Assembly (NCBI RefSeq): GCF_029338275.1
Contig: NZ_CP119789.1
Location: 3,126,157-3,190,156 of the forward strand
Source: Haloarcula ordinaria
Lineage (GTDB): Archaea; Halobacteriota; Halobacteria; Halobacteriales; Haloarculaceae
Reading direction: 5' to 3'
Length of the DNA: 64,000 nt
Below are positions 1 through 9,470 of the stretch, one piece after another. The notes below the pieces were generated by a model. It saw nothing but the letters and a program-made list of their open reading frames with translations, was not told the DNA's origin and did no database searches. Each line of letters opens with the position of its first letter. The stretch's first letter is position 1. Position numbers and translations under genes: made by a program.

Positions 1-192
1 CAAACTGCGCTCTCTCGAGCGGGATTCCGATTTCAGATGCGGCGCCACGGAAATCGGAACGCTGTCGAACGAATTTTTCGAGAGTTCAAGCGTCGAACCT
101 CGTCGTTTTCAAACTGTTTCAGTCACGTCGACCCCGAAACAGCCGAAAATTGGTTGCAGACCTTCGCTCGCTGGCACAATGCTCCAAACTAA
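1..192 (+). CDS. IS6-family transposase, 3' end only
   Basis: This is the last 63 codons of the transposase that is complete at 56892-57527. It includes the final catalytic Glu region (NAVERIFREFKRR) and ends in TAA at 190-192. The gene is cut only by the window start. The IS right end follows at 191-200 and the 8-bp target duplicate GTCACGTA at 201-208. Confidence 0.9.
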   Translation, partial: QTALSRAGFRFQMRRHGNRNAVERIFREFKRRTSSFSNCFSHVDPETAENWLQTFARWHNAPN

Positions 193-303
193 ACACTACC
201 GTCACGTACACAGCAGAAACTATTTTATTAATTAATCAATCTACCGGTGATAAATGAGACTGTACCGAGCAATGTCTTGACTCCTAATCTGGGAGATACT
301 CTA

Positions 304-330
304 TGCAAGATACAGCCTCTGTATCGGTCA
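304..330 (+). repeat. Dispersed 27-bp repeat, divergent copy
   Basis: Begins TGC, keeps the internal ATACAG and ends TATCGGTCA, sharing both arms with the better copies at 44423 and 55494. It lies in the non-coding region before the histidine kinase. Confidence 0.5.
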
Positions 331-368
331 CGCCGGTACTGACAGATGGCGAGTGGACTCTATGGGCG

Positions 369-395
369 TGCTGTATTCACAGCGCCAGTCAATCA
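369..395 (+). repeat. Dispersed 27-bp repeat, weak copy
   Basis: Begins TGCTG, has AGCGC in the middle and ends TCA. By eye it matches the copy at 55494 at about 20 of 27 positions. It may be a decayed member of the family. Confidence 0.3.
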
Positions 396-579
396 CTGAT
401 ATTTCGGAAGTCGATGCGGTGACGAATGGGGACAAAAACAGTCGGTCTGTCGGATGAATTTGCGACGGTGAAATTTACCGTATAGTTATTTGACTACTGA
501 ACGTTGGTAGTGTAATGACGGGTTCGATTCGACTTCTCCACGTCGAGGACGATCTTGAGTTTGCAGATTTGGCTGCGAC

Positions 580-1515
580 GGCAGTGGTGAATCGCCAGAC
601 GTAGCTGATTTCACGGTTTGAGTGCCTGCTTGATGTTGTGAACCGCACACATCAGGACGAGTTCTCGGAATTCACCGTACCAGGTTCTCGCACGCACGGC
701 GTCGCCGAGTGTGCGCTTGATCGTCGAGAAGACGGTCTCACACATCGCTCGTTGCCGGTAGCGAGCCCCATCGATCCGCGCGTTGTGCGCGTGATCGATG
801 TGCCGGAACTCACGATGTTTGATCAGTGGTCTTACGCCCTCTTCGCGGAGTTTCTCGCGTAAATCCATCCAATCGTAGCCTTTGTCGGCAGCGAGGCTGG
901 CGAGGTCGCCCGCGTTGCGGAGGGCGACCTGCCAGCCGAGTTGTGTGTCGTGGCGTTTCTCAGTCGTACAGTGAACGTCCAGAATGGCTTGGTTTTCTGT
1001 GTCGACGAGAGCTGCAGCTTTGAGCGTCTTGACGCGGTAATTCGTCCGACGGCAGTAGTGTTTGCTCGCGTGTTCGCGGTCGAAGAACGTCGCGTCGATG
1101 GCGGCGTGACCGCTCGGGTCGTGCAGCTGCGCCGAGAGGCGCAGCAGCACTCGCCAGAGTGCTGTCTTGATTCTATCAAACCACTTGACTAGCGTGGAGT
1201 GGTCGGGGAGATCGGCCGCGTCAAGGCCGATCTCCGCGAGTATTTGTGGCATCTCGCTCAGCAAATCGAGTGCTTCTCGGTAGGATTTCTCCAGGTAAAC
1301 CCGCAGACAGTGCAGCGACACCACCGCATACTCGGCGAAGCCGCCACCCCTTCGGGGGCGGCGACTTCGCCTCGTTCACCAACAGCATTTTTAGCTAACT
1401 GAACGACTTTACTCGTGAAGCGGGAGATCTTAGACATGAATCATCGACGGTTTCCCGCTTCAACTTCCTCGTTCTAACGGTCGAAGCCGCCGTCGTCCAG
1501 CGATTCACCAGAGCC
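580..1515 (-). mobile_element. ISH1-like IS5-family insertion sequence (936 bp)
   Basis: The ends are imperfect inverted repeats: the left begins GGCAGTGGTGAATCGCCAG, the right (reversed) GGCTCTGGTGAATCGCTGG. They are flanked by the 8-bp duplicate GCTGCGAC. The element carries one minus-strand DDE transposase. The size, the 8-bp duplication and the transposase type agree with the ISH1 branch of the IS5 family. Confidence 0.9.
611..1437 (-). pseudogene. IS5-family (ISH1-type) transposase with one frameshift
   Basis: The DDE transposase opens at ATG 1437 (MSKISRFTSKVVQLAKNAV). The first about 30 codons and the rest lie in different frames. The join needs one more G near 1350 (GGGGTGGCGG), giving the usual Gly-rich stretch before FAEYAVVSLHC. 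The total is 827 nt, one short of a whole number of codons, for about 275 aa. Catalytic Asp residues are in AAIDATFFDR and LAADKGYDW, and Glu is in MCETVFSTIKR. In the second copy (57947-58769) the N-terminal frame is joined differently and an internal stretch is shifted instead. The errors therefore probably belong to the sequence rather than to the element. Confidence 0.85.
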
Positions 1516-2979
1516 GCTGCGACATATCTTGAACGTGAGAACGATCGCTTTCGGATCACCACGGTACCCGATGCCAGTGCTGGGCGTGAAATGCTCACCG
1601 ACGAAGTGTTCGACTGTGTGGTCTCCGACTACGATTTGCCTGGACAAAACGGAATCGTGTTTCTTCGCACCGTCCGTGAACAATTCCCCGATCTTCCGTT
1701 TATTTTGTATACAGGGAAGGGATCTGAGGAAGTCGCGATGGAGGCCATCTCTGCAGGCGTTACAGACTATCTTCAAAAAGAGAGTGGGACTGATCAGTAC
1801 ACCGTCTTAGCCAACCGGATCACCAATGCCGTCGAATCGCACCGGTCAGAACAGAAACTGGCCGAACAGAACCGTGACCTCCAGCGGTACAAACAGATGA
1901 TAAACTCGATGAACGAGGCCGCCTGTATCTACGACGAGTCCGGACGCTTCGTGGTCGTAAACGAATATCTGGCTAACTGGTACAACACCACCAAAGAACA
2001 GCTCAAAGGCCAGAAAAGTAGGTTGATCCCGATTATACGTGATCAGTCTGCCGACAGCGATCCCTACCAGGCCCTTCTTGACGGTCGGCGCGAACAACTG
2101 TCGGGGGAAGTCGAAGTCGAATTTTCCCACCGAGGAGATGTTGTGTTAGAGTATCGGTTGGTCCGCCTCACTGTAGATGGGGTGCTTGAAGGAATCGTCG
2201 GTGTCGCCCGTGATATCACCGAACACAAAGATCGTGAGCGAAAACTTCGCCGAGAGCGGGACCGTCTTGACGAGTTTGCGGGTGTCGTCAGTCACGACAT
2301 CCAGAACCCACTGACCGTAGCGAAAGGTCGTTTAGAGCTCGCAAAAGGAGAGTGTGACAGCGATCATCTTGCTGGACTCGGGACCGCATTAGACCGTATT
2401 ACGCGAATTACTGAGGATGTCCTCTGGCTGGCGCGAGAAGGACGAGCCATCGGTGCGGTGGATGCTGTTATGGTGGCCCATACGATAGACAAAGCTTGGG
2501 ACATTGTCGGAGAGCAGACAGAGCACGCCGAGTTACACTACGCAGACGAGACGGTTTCCTCACTCTCTGTTGAAGCAGACGATGATCGACTGTGCCAACT
2601 CTTCGAAAACCTGTTCGGAAACGCGATTAAACACGGTGGAGCAGACACAACGGTCACAGTCGGTGCGCTGGACAATGGCTTCTATATCGAAGACGATGGG
2701 CCTGGTATCCCCGAAGAGAGACGTACTGACGTGTTTAGCGCCGGCTACTCAACCGACGAGGAAGGAACGGGATTCGGGTTGAGCATCGTCGAGCGGGTGG
2801 TCGAAGCTCACGGATGGGAAATCAACCTGACAGAGAGTGCTGAGGGTGGTGCCAGATTCGAGATTACTGGAATTGAACTCACTACTGCATAGACGTTCTG
2901 TATCTTGCACGGCAGTTCTGTCATAACAGAGGATATCAACAAAGCAGATGTTTCGAAGCGTCGCTGATTCGCGATCGGG

Positions 2980-3165
2980 TTAGAGTTGTGCCTGGTCCAC
3001 AACGATGTCCCCACAGCGGGGACAGAGGAGTCGGTGGCGAGCGGTCGAATCATCGTCGATCCAGTCACCGTCAGCGGGACTTTCATGTTCGCACGTCGGG
3101 CAGAAGAGCAGTGTCTTTGCCTGACGGCAAGTAGGGTCGTTGGAGGAGGGGTCTGTCAGAGTCAT
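2980..3165 (-). CDS. Small zinc-ribbon protein
   Basis: A 61-aa acidic protein with two CPxC pairs (FCPTCEHES and LCPRCGDIVV) about 30 residues apart, typical of haloarchaeal plasmid zinc ribbons that bind one zinc. The ATG at 3165 was chosen because MTLTDPSSND is the natural start. It is the last gene of a minus-strand run that begins at 4069. No specific function can be given. The second copy (60309-60494) is the same length. Confidence 0.7.
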   Translation of the reverse strand: MTLTDPSSNDPTCRQAKTLLFCPTCEHESPADGDWIDDDSTARHRLLCPRCGDIVVDQAQL

Positions 3166-3208
3166 ATCCGTGGGGAATGGGTTTGACCGACGGCGGCACA
3201 CAGGGCGT

Positions 3209-3742
3209 TCAGGACGACGAGCGCACCAACGACATGCGGCGCTCGATGACGACGTCGTGGCCGTAGTCGCCCCGGCGGTACTGGTCGTAGAGGTTCTCGA
3301 CAGCCGGGAAGTCAGTCGTCCATTCGGTGTAGTGGACGAGATCGCCGACGTTGTAGCACAGTCGCCACTGGCCGTGTGTGGGCGCTGAGCTGGTCGCAGT
3401 ACGCTCGGAGCCTAGTGCCTGGGCCATCTTCATCTCACCTCCCGTCGGATGCGTACAGCCTTGGATGCCAGGCGAGCCGAGGTGGCGCAGGTCCTCGTGG
3501 GGCACGGCGAACGTCATGAGGTCCGCGCTGCTGACGGCCATCGCGAGTCTGCGCCGTCGCTCACGGTCACCGATCAATTCCTCGAGGCGCTAGACGGTCT
3601 CGTCGGCGAGGTCGGCGACGAGGACGCCGGTCACTGCCTGGGCGTCCTCGTGGACGGTACAGACGAGCAGCCACGGCTCACTGTCGGCCGTGGTGATCGC
3701 GACCGTCTCGCCGACCTCTGGGAGGGGAGCGTCGGGTGTCAT
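3209..3742 (-). CDS. Uncharacterised haloarchaeal protein with an in-frame stop, probably a sequencing error
   Basis: The ATG at 3742 follows a good Shine-Dalgarno (GGAGGTGG) and overlaps the stop of the upstream gene (ATGA). It starts MTPDAPLPEVGETVAITT and meets TAG at codon 51. The same frame continues RLEELIGDRERRRRLAMAV to a TGA at 3209. The second copy reads differently exactly at this TAG, and a consensus of both would give TGG, so the stop is doubtful. The full length would be 177 aa. A second Shine-Dalgarno and ATG at 3433 (MKMAQALGSE) could open a separate 74-aa product. Function unknown. Confidence 0.55.
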
Positions 3743-4069
3743 CGGCCACCTCCGACTGCGAACTGAGTGATGGCAGAATACTTATTGGATAGTCTCGCCA
3801 ACATCGAGAGTGGGCCCTGGTTCCCGCTCGTGTAGTTGCCCACCAGCTCTCCTTGACCCAGAGTTGATCCCCGCGGGTCTGGGGCCCGTTTCGGCACGAC
3901 CCCTCTGGTTTCTCGGCTCATGCGGCCCCACCTGGTGGCGTTTCAGTCGTCGCTGGACAACTCCGTCCGAGATGGATAGCGAGCGACGCCTGTTCAGGAG
4001 ATCGGCACCACAGTACGGGCAGGCCGTCGCGACGACGACATTCGAGCCTTCGCGTTCTTCGATAGCCAT
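3739..4069 (-). CDS. Small Cys-pair (zinc-finger-like) protein with a frameshift in this copy
   Basis: The ATG at 4069 follows GGAGGTGG. The first part reads MAIEEREGSNVVVATACPYC with one CPYC pair. The 3' part (GNYTSGNQGPLSMLARLSNK, then a Gly-rich end) is in another frame here but in the same frame in the second copy (61056-61386). The two copies together give one protein of about 109 aa. Its TGA overlaps the ATG of the next gene, which supports this end. It is the first gene of a minus-strand operon divergent from 4102. Confidence 0.5.
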
Positions 4070-4101
4070 CACTGCCCACCTCCGTCGGTGACCAGCGGAT
4101 C

Positions 4102-4368
4102 GTGCCCGACCACGTTCGCCAACGACTCACCCAACGCCCGCTGTTCCTCGGCGTCGACGGTGAAGCGGCGGCCCACTACTGGGACAGCTACGAGCGCGCC
4201 CTGGTGATCGTCAAGGACACCGTTGCCGAGAAAGTCGAGCTGACCGAGATCCCCTTCAAGACGCTGGGGCAGTGGTGCGAGTACACGCGTGAGGAGCGTG
4301 GCTGGGCCGTCGGACCGCACGTCGACGGCTCGCTCGTGGGCGAACTCGTGAGAGGGCCCGACGCATAA
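4102..4368 (+). CDS. Uncharacterised haloarchaeal plasmid/virus-type protein
   Basis: 88 aa from a GTG start, with an acidic composition (LGVDGEAAAHYWDSYERAL, then TLGQWCEYTREERGWAVGP). I do not recognise a named domain. The pattern of a conserved Trp-Val/Cys-x-Tyr segment followed by RGW recurs in small haloarchaeal mobile-element proteins. It starts only 32 bp from the divergent gene at 4069, implying a shared control region. It is followed closely by a second small gene at 4380. The second copy (61419-61685) is unchanged in frame, which supports it being real. Confidence 0.6.
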   Translation: MPDHVRQRLTQRPLFLGVDGEAAAHYWDSYERALVIVKDTVAEKVELTEIPFKTLGQWCEYTREERGWAVGPHVDGSLVGELVRGPDA

Positions 4369-4379
4369 ACGGTCGTTCC

Positions 4380-4547
4380 ATGGCTGACGCGAATGGCTTC
4401 GTCTACGAGTCCATCCGTGGTCCCAAATGGAAGGTCGAGTTCGACCGACGGAGTGGTGGTGGCTTCGAGCGTGTCGAAGCGGTGTGGACTGGGTGTGGCT
4501 GGCGCGTCACCGGGCGGGAAGTCGTGACGACGATGCGGCGGATCTGA
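4380..4547 (+). CDS. Small hypothetical protein
   Basis: 55 aa (starts MADANGFVYESIRGPKWKVE), opening 11 bp after the preceding gene in the same direction. Trp, Arg and Val content is consistent with a small beta-rich protein. No family recognised. The copy at 61697-61861 keeps the frame despite losing three bases. Confidence 0.5.
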   Translation: MADANGFVYESIRGPKWKVEFDRRSGGGFERVEAVWTGCGWRVTGREVVTTMRRI

Positions 4548-4620
4548 CCGTTCCGGACCCACGGACTTCATCGAAACTGTCTCGTCCTGAATCGTTTGCT
4601 TCGTAGATCAGCGGCCTCTC

Positions 4621-4941
4621 TCAAAGAGAAGTCGTGTTAGGTGCTGATAGATGCAAAAACGGGACCAGATCGGTTCGCTGTGTCGCGTCACAGACGCGGA
4701 TGAAGCCGTCGGAGCGGACGAATACGTTCCAAGGATCTACCTGAAAACTGAGAACAGTGTCTCCGTCTGTGGTTCTGTCATGGGGATCAAACAGAGCGTT
4801 GAGTGCAGCCGGGTCAACATGCTCACTTATCGGCGGGAGATCGACTGGATCGATATCAGCAGCATCCGCCAGCGCCGTAACAATGGCCTGTACCGGAGAG
4901 TGATTATTTTCAGTCTCGTACTCCACGTCAACGACTGGCAC
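4621..4941 (-). CDS. HalOD1 output-domain protein
   Basis: 106 aa from a GTG at 4941. The pattern (PVQAIVTALADAADIDPVDL, PPISEHVDPAALNALF, then a short beta-rich end VLSFQVDPWNVFVRSDG) is that of the Halobacterial output domain 1. HalOD1 occurs alone or on receiver proteins and is thought to act in signal output. The C-terminus is uncertain: one extra base in the second copy (61951-62256) ends the protein earlier, at PVFASIST. It lies alone between the small plus-strand operon and an IS remnant. Confidence 0.75.
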   Translation of the reverse strand: MPVVDVEYETENNHSPVQAIVTALADAADIDPVDLPPISEHVDPAALNALFDPHDRTTDGDTVLSFQVDPWNVFVRSDGFIRVCDATQRTDLVPFLHLSAPNTTSL

Positions 4942-5032
4942 TCACCCTCGATAGACGGTTAGTTCCCCAGTGTCTCCCATACAATCTCGACAGTACTACG
5001 ACATAAAAAACCGACGTAAAATACGAAATGTT

Positions 5033-5648
5033 GCCTCTGTTGAAATACTATTAGTTCGACACATATCCCCTGAAACAGCCGTTCGGTAGAACTGCGATCT
5101 GTGAGTCGTATTTTCTGGTCGTCGTCACGTACAGATCGAGGATAGCATTCGCTCTTGTGTCTACGAGGAGCGTGACTTTCAACTGTTGACTCGTCAACTT
5201 CGTTCGCTTCGTATAGTGTTTCGAGGCGTGACTCCGGTCGAACCCGGAGGCGTCAATCCCGACGACACCGTTGGTCGGAAGGAGTGTGACCGAGAGGTTG
5301 AGCAGGACGCGCCATACGGTCATATCGAGGCGATTGAACGCCTTACACAATGTCGAGGGTGAGGGGAGTTCCGTCAGATCGACGGCGCTCCGAATACGGG
5401 GCATCTCGATAAGTTCGTCAAGAAGCGTCCGGTACGTCGTATTCTTCCGTATCTTGAGACAGAGCAAGACGATGTGTTGATGAAGTGTGTACCGGCGTTT
5501 CGAGAACTTCGACGAGTAGTGGGCAACAGCTCGCCGAGCCAAGTGATACGCCTGCTCAACGAACCGAAGCAACTGCGACTTTGGGAGGGCCTGCATCCGG
5601 TCAGACTACCGGACGAACCTGTAACTATCCGAGGATTTGAACAGAGCC
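5033..5648 (-). mobile_element. Internally deleted IS5-family element
   Basis: Inverted ends CTCTGTTGAAAT (left, 5036-5047) and CTCTGTTCAAAT (right, reversed, ending near 5648) bracket a truncated transposase. The total is about 616 bp, against 1123 bp for the related complete element at 12281-13403. No target duplication is visible. It sits directly upstream of the lipoprotein gene at 5691. Confidence 0.75.
5051..5596 (-). pseudogene. Truncated IS5-family transposase
   Basis: 181 codons from MQALPKSQLLRFVEQAYHLA. It matches the complete transposase at 12530-13351 as far as the first Asp region (VVGIDASGFDRSHASKHYTK) and LDLYVTTTRKYDSQIA. It then runs into an unrelated tail (VLPNGCFRGYVSN). 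The second Asp and the Glu of the DDE triad are missing, so it should be inactive. The element ends are kept and could be mobilised in trans. Confidence 0.85.
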
Positions 5649-5658
5649 GTACGGCGGT

Positions 5659-5690
5659 AGATTTATTTCTACACCAAATTGACAGATTGT
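5659..5690 (+). promoter_or_regulatory. TATA-type promoter of the lipoprotein gene
   Basis: ATTTATTTCT at about 5661-5670 lies 25-30 nt before the ATG at 5691. This is the spacing of a haloarchaeal TATA box driving a leaderless transcript. It starts just outside the right end of the IS5 remnant. Confidence 0.5.
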
Positions 5691-7729
5691 ATGGGTTCGG
5701 GACAAGTGACTGCAATTGGGCTGGTGATCCTCGTTTTGCTCTCCGGCTGTTCTGGATTCGTCGGAATGGACCAAACTGAACCAACCCAGTCAGTGTCGAC
5801 TGGAGTGGACGATGGGCCGACTGAGGAATCAGCAGCCGAGACGGAAAGTAGTGCTGCTACATCTACAACAACACCAACATCGGTAGACTCCGATGATGAC
5901 GGACTACATGACCGGCGTGAGGCCGAACTCGGAACTGACCCAAACGAGGCTGATACAGACGATGATGGTCTCACTGATCTCCGTGAGGTGACTGAGCCAA
6001 AACAGACCCCAATTCGGCAGATACCGATAATGATGGGCTTGACGATGCTGCCGAACTGAAGGGTGACACAGACCCACGTAAGCGCGATACAGACAACGAT
6101 GGACTCGCTGACGGTGCCGAGATCGAGCGCGGTACTAACCCAACCATTCGGGATACCGATGGTGACAATCTCCTTGATGGTTGGGAGGTCCATAGCGACG
6201 TCTATCCAGACGCGAATCCACTGTACAAGGATATTTACGTCGAGATTGACTACATGAAGAGCTACTCGCTCCCTGACGATGAGCGAGCGCTAATCAAGTC
6301 CAAGTTCGCCGACGCGCCGGTCTCGAATCCGAACGGAACGAACGGAATCAACCTCCATCTTATTAGGAGCGACCAGGTCCCGTACACTCGTACGCTTGGA
6401 GGCCTAAGGACAGATGAATACGAGAACAAATACTTTGACCATAACGGGCAAGCATACCATTACGCGATTTTAGTTGACCGGAGTTCACTCTCAGAGTCTG
6501 TCGATGGTGGCGGCGCTGAGGGTATAATGCACGTTTCAGGGACCGTCGACGACACACGCATGGGGACCACGTTCATACATGAACTTGGCCACTCAATGGG
6601 CCTGATGCCTGATGTATACCGTGGCATTGACACCACCGACGTTCCGTTCGACGAATACCCCAGTGTTCTGAATTACAACGCTCCCCCGGACCACTATAGC
6701 TACACCTCGGAGGCCGTCTCCGACGCTGGCTTTGACGACTGGAAGTATATCGAGAAGGAGATGTTTACTCCATCAACTCGGCTCATGCCGGGACCCGATG
6801 CTCTGGATCAATGTGTTGGCGGTTCGTTCGCAGGGGGCGATGGATCCACCAGCAATCCGTACCGGATCGAGACACTCCACCAGCTCGAGTGTATCGGCGT
6901 CGACTCTGATGCGAATTATAAACTCGTCTCGGATATCGACGCAACGTGGCGGAATGGGTTCGACCCGACACCACGATTCTCTGGAACACTCGACGGAAAC
7001 GGCCACACAGTTCGTGGACTTACTGTCCACCGGTCGGACAGTGCCGGTGGGATCGTCAAGACACTCAACGGCGGAACGATTAAGCGACTCCATCTTCGGA
7101 ATGTCTCCGTCCGCGGACAGGACAATGTCGGGGGCGTAGCCAGCACCTCAAGCGGCACGATCACGCAGGTTACTGTTACAGGGAGTATCCGCGGAGAGCG
7201 TGGTGTTGGAGGTATCGCTGGCGTTGTTGCCGAGCCGAATGCTAATTACCGGGTTGGCGAGATATCTGCCGTCGAAGTGAATGCCACAGTCGTTGGTGAA
7301 TACAGCGTTGGCGGTCTCGCCGGTAACAGTATCGGTAACGTGACCAATTCAGCGGTCTTCGGTAGCGTCCGTGGCGAGTCCTCGGTTGGCGGGCTGGTAG
7401 GAATGAACTATGCACCAGGTCGGGTCGCTTCCTCGTTTACTGCCGCGACTGTTAGCGGCGAAGAGCACGTGGGTGGTGCCGTCGGTCGGAACTACGAGAA
7501 TGGCCCGGTCGAGGATGTCTACTGGAACGCTGACGCCACTGACCAGTCAGCGTCGGCCGGGAGCCCCACGTCAAACGGACTCTCAACGAACGAGATGACT
7601 GGAGAAGCCGCCGCAGAGAGTATGTCTGGCGTTGATTTCAGCGGGCCATGGATTACAACCGACGCCTATCCCGTGCTTGACTGGCTATCAGAGCGTGTCA
7701 CCCGCGAGATGCGTATTAGATCGTCTTGA
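5691..7729 (+). CDS. Secreted lipoprotein: Ca-binding repeats, metzincin-like protease, GLUG repeats (frameshift near 5997)
   Basis: The signal peptide ends in a lipobox (LVLLSGCSG), so the protein should be lipid-anchored outside the cell. Next come at least four thrombospondin type-3-like repeats (DSDDDGLHD, DTDDDGLTDL and similar), which bind calcium. A zinc-protease site HELGHSMGL follows, with a Met-turn-like SVLNY about 30 residues later. The C-terminal half has GLUG-type repeats (VGGIAGVV, VGGLAGNS, VGGLVGMN). Here the frame breaks near 5997 (GAGCCAAAAC). The second copy reads GAGCTCAAAAC and is open, so the true product is about 679 aa. The HExxH and Met-turn suggest a metzincin-like protease, but the expected third ligand position is displaced by one residue, so activity is uncertain. 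It may act as a halolysin or an adhesin. Confidence 0.85.
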
Positions 7730-7807
7730 AATCACTCTTGCCATCATTGGGCTGCCACTAACAGGCCCCGGCGTGGGGCCACGCTCAGTCTATTGGTTGG
7801 TCTGTCG

Positions 7808-8033
7808 GACGGCCGAGCGTGCAGCTCAAGAAACTGGCGACCAGGACTTCGAGAAGGTGAGCACGCACGATCTCCGCCGCCGGTTCGCCCAGCGGCTGCT
7901 CGTCGACCAGCAGATGAACCCGCGCGTCGTGATGGCCGTCGGCGGCTGGGACAGTTTCGCCGCCATCGAGCCGTATCTGAACGCGCCGAGCGAGGATGTC
8001 ATCGACGATGCGTTCGCTGATATCGGGTTGTGA
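7808..8033 (+). pseudogene. C-terminal fragment of a small tyrosine recombinase
   Basis: About 75 codons in frame (RTAERAAQETGDQDFEKVST, HDLRRRFAQRLL, VGGWDSFAAIEPYL) match the C-terminal 40% of the recombinases at 30334-30930 and 54814-55410. The N-terminal part, including the first catalytic Arg, is absent, and unrelated sequence precedes it. This is a third relic of the same integrase family, left by recombination or deletion. Confidence 0.85.
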
Positions 8034-8115
8034 AGCGGGCATTGTTGAAACCTTCATTGGCTGATTCTTTTATTGGTCGTGCTGAATCAAGAGGTTCTAT
8101 CAGCATCGGATATGT

Positions 8116-9177
8116 CTAGCGCTCTGTGAGTGCGTACACGTTTTCATCATTGCTCCCGAGATAGATTGTACCATCCTTCACCGCCGGTGAGGACCACACC
8201 TCATCACCCGTTTGGAACGACCACTGTTTGGTTCCATTCTCGGCGTCGATTGCGTACATGTTGCCGTCGCTACTCCCGACGTATACCGTGCTATCTGCCA
8301 CTGTAGGTGAGGATTCAACCACGTCTTTCGTCTGGAAGGACCACTGCTCCGTCCCGTTATCGGCGTTAATCGCGTACAGGTTGTCGTCAATGCATCCGAC
8401 ATAAACTCTGCCATCCTTCACCGCTGGTGAGGACCATACCTCATCACCCGTTTGGAACGACCACTGTTTGGTTCCATTCTCGGCATCGATAGCGTACACG
8501 TTGGAATCCTTACTCCCGACGTAGACCGTGCCATCCACCACTGCCGGTCTAGACTGTATCTCACCATCCGTCCGATAGGACCACTTTTCAGTCCCGTTCT
8601 TGGCGTTTATCGCGTACAAGTTGGAGTCCTCACTTCCGATATAGACGGTACTATCGACTACAGTCGGCGAAGAGTCCACCCAGTCGCCAGTTGGGAAGGA
8701 CCACTGTTCGATCCCGTTTTCGGCGTTGATCGCGTACACGTTGGAATCCTGACTCCCAACATAGACTGTCTCATCTTTCACTACCGGCGAGGATTCAACT
8801 GGAGCACCCGTAGGAGAGGACCATTGTTCGATTCCATCTGCAGCGCTGATGGCATACACGTTGGTGTCGTAGCTCCCAACATAGACGGTTCCACCCACCA
8901 CAGTCGGTGAGGATACCACCTCGGCGGTTGTCTGGAAGGACCATCGTTGGATTCCATCCTTGTCGTCGATTGCGTATATCGTGGCGTCGTCGCTCCCAAC
9001 GTAAACGCTGCCCCCCCTTACCGCCGGCGAAGAGACCACTGAACCTTCCGTTTGGAAGGTCCATTTTTGAGATACGTCTCCGGTTATTGAGTCTACTGGA
9101 GTCCCTCTCACACATCCGGCGATCGAAATGGTTGTCAGTGTTCCAAAAGAGGTGAGGAAGTCTCGACGTCTTGCCAT
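8116..9177 (-). CDS. PQQ-type beta-propeller Tat lipoprotein
   Basis: 353 aa from the ATG at 9177. The start is MARRRDFLTSFG with lipobox SIAGC, a Tat lipoprotein signal. The rest is about eight repeats of about 38-40 residues of the form WSFQTGDEVWSSPAVKDGTV / YVGSNDxNVYALxAENG. These are PQQ-like (YVTN) propeller blades and fill the protein to its end. No enzyme residues are evident, and many such haloarchaeal proteins lack a cofactor. It probably binds a ligand or partner at the cell surface. It is read convergently with the integrase fragment, and its neighbour is another Tat lipoprotein. Confidence 0.85.
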   Translation of the reverse strand: MARRRDFLTSFGTLTTISIAGCVRGTPVDSITGDVSQKWTFQTEGSVVSSPAVRGGSVYVGSDDATIYAIDDKDGIQRWSFQTTAEVVSSPTVVGGTVYVGSYDTNVYAISAADGIEQWSSPTGAPVESSPVVKDETVYVGSQDSNVYAINAENGIEQWSFPTGDWVDSSPTVVDSTVYIGSEDSNLYAINAKNGTEKWSYRTDGEIQSRPAVVDGTVYVGSKDSNVYAIDAENGTKQWSFQTGDEVWSSPAVKDGRVYVGCIDDNLYAINADNGTEQWSFQTKDVVESSPTVADSTVYVGSSDGNMYAIDAENGTKQWSFQTGDEVWSSPAVKDGTIYLGSNDENVYALTER

Positions 9178-9470
9178 TAATGACTCACTGAATCCGGCAT
9201 CATTTAATTTTTTGCTAGTCAGCAAGTGGCTAAAATTTCTATCCAGAATGGGATCTGTGCCTAATGAATAGTGAGCATTTTGAGGTCAAAAACTATTCAG
9301 TCAGCAGCAGAAGCTAGATCTTCCGACAGTCAGAATGATGCCACCGCACGTACGACGATCTGGCTGGCACAGTCTTGGTTCTCTTGGCGATGAGGCGCAG
9401 TAGACCGGTCAAACACGGCCCCGATGCCAAATTTCGAGAAACAAAAACATTTCCTAAATATCACATCTCA
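9178..9470. other. Intergenic region, 293 bp, low GC
   Basis: No gene with good start and codon use is seen. It separates two minus-strand lipoprotein genes and should hold the promoter of the propeller gene (AT-rich CATTTAATTTTTTGC just before its start, reading the minus strand). Confidence 0.4.

Larger units (their letters stand above)
201..514. other. Non-coding region upstream of the split histidine kinase
   Basis: No convincing gene is seen. The stretch starts with the IS6 target duplicate (201-208). It carries two members of the dispersed 27-bp repeat (304-330 and a weaker one at 369-395). It ends in an AT-rich promoter-like stretch (TATAGTTATTTG at about 481-492), roughly 25-30 nt before the kinase ATG at 515, as expected for a leaderless haloarchaeal transcript. 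Confidence 0.5.
572..1523. repeat. 8-bp target-site duplication around the ISH1-like element
   Basis: GCTGCGAC occurs at 572-579 and again at 1516-1523, directly flanking the element. Joining the two restores the kinase reading frame (LAATYLEREN), so this is a true insertion footprint. Confidence 0.9.
515..2892 (+). pseudogene. Receiver-PAS-histidine kinase interrupted by an IS
   Basis: The ATG at 515 opens a receiver domain (LLHVEDD acidic pocket) that stops at TAG 601 inside an inserted IS. Removing 580-1523 (the IS plus one target duplicate) leaves 1434 nt, an uninterrupted 477-codon frame. The rebuilt protein has a REC domain (phospho-acceptor Asp in VVSDYDLPG, Thr in ILYTGKG, Lys in YLQKES), a PAS domain, an H-box (SHDIQNPLTVAKGRLELA), an N-box (FENLFGNAIKHG) and G-boxes (DDGPGIP, GTGFGLSIV). 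It is a cytoplasmic sensor kinase of the haloarchaeal REC-PAS-HK type with no membrane segment. An ATG at 1591 could restart a protein that keeps the phospho-acceptor but loses the N-terminal acidic pair. The signal and the output are unknown. Confidence 0.9.
1..6689. repeat. Terminal redundancy, first copy
   Basis: This stretch reappears at 57336-64000 in the same orientation, base for base apart from small indels. Position 1 equals 57336, so the period is about 57,335 bp. Both window edges fall inside the repeat, which fits a circular molecule written past its closure point. The two copies act as independent readings: the lipoprotein gene is shifted near 5997 here but not there, while the kinase is intact beyond its IS here but damaged there. 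Confidence 0.93.

Noticed and set aside
4069..4320. Minus-strand frame ending VVGHDPLVTDGGGQ with a stop overlapping the next ATG
   Set aside because: The opposite strand (4102-4368) has more natural protein character and a following co-directional gene. The overlap may be chance, but this stays a weaker alternative.
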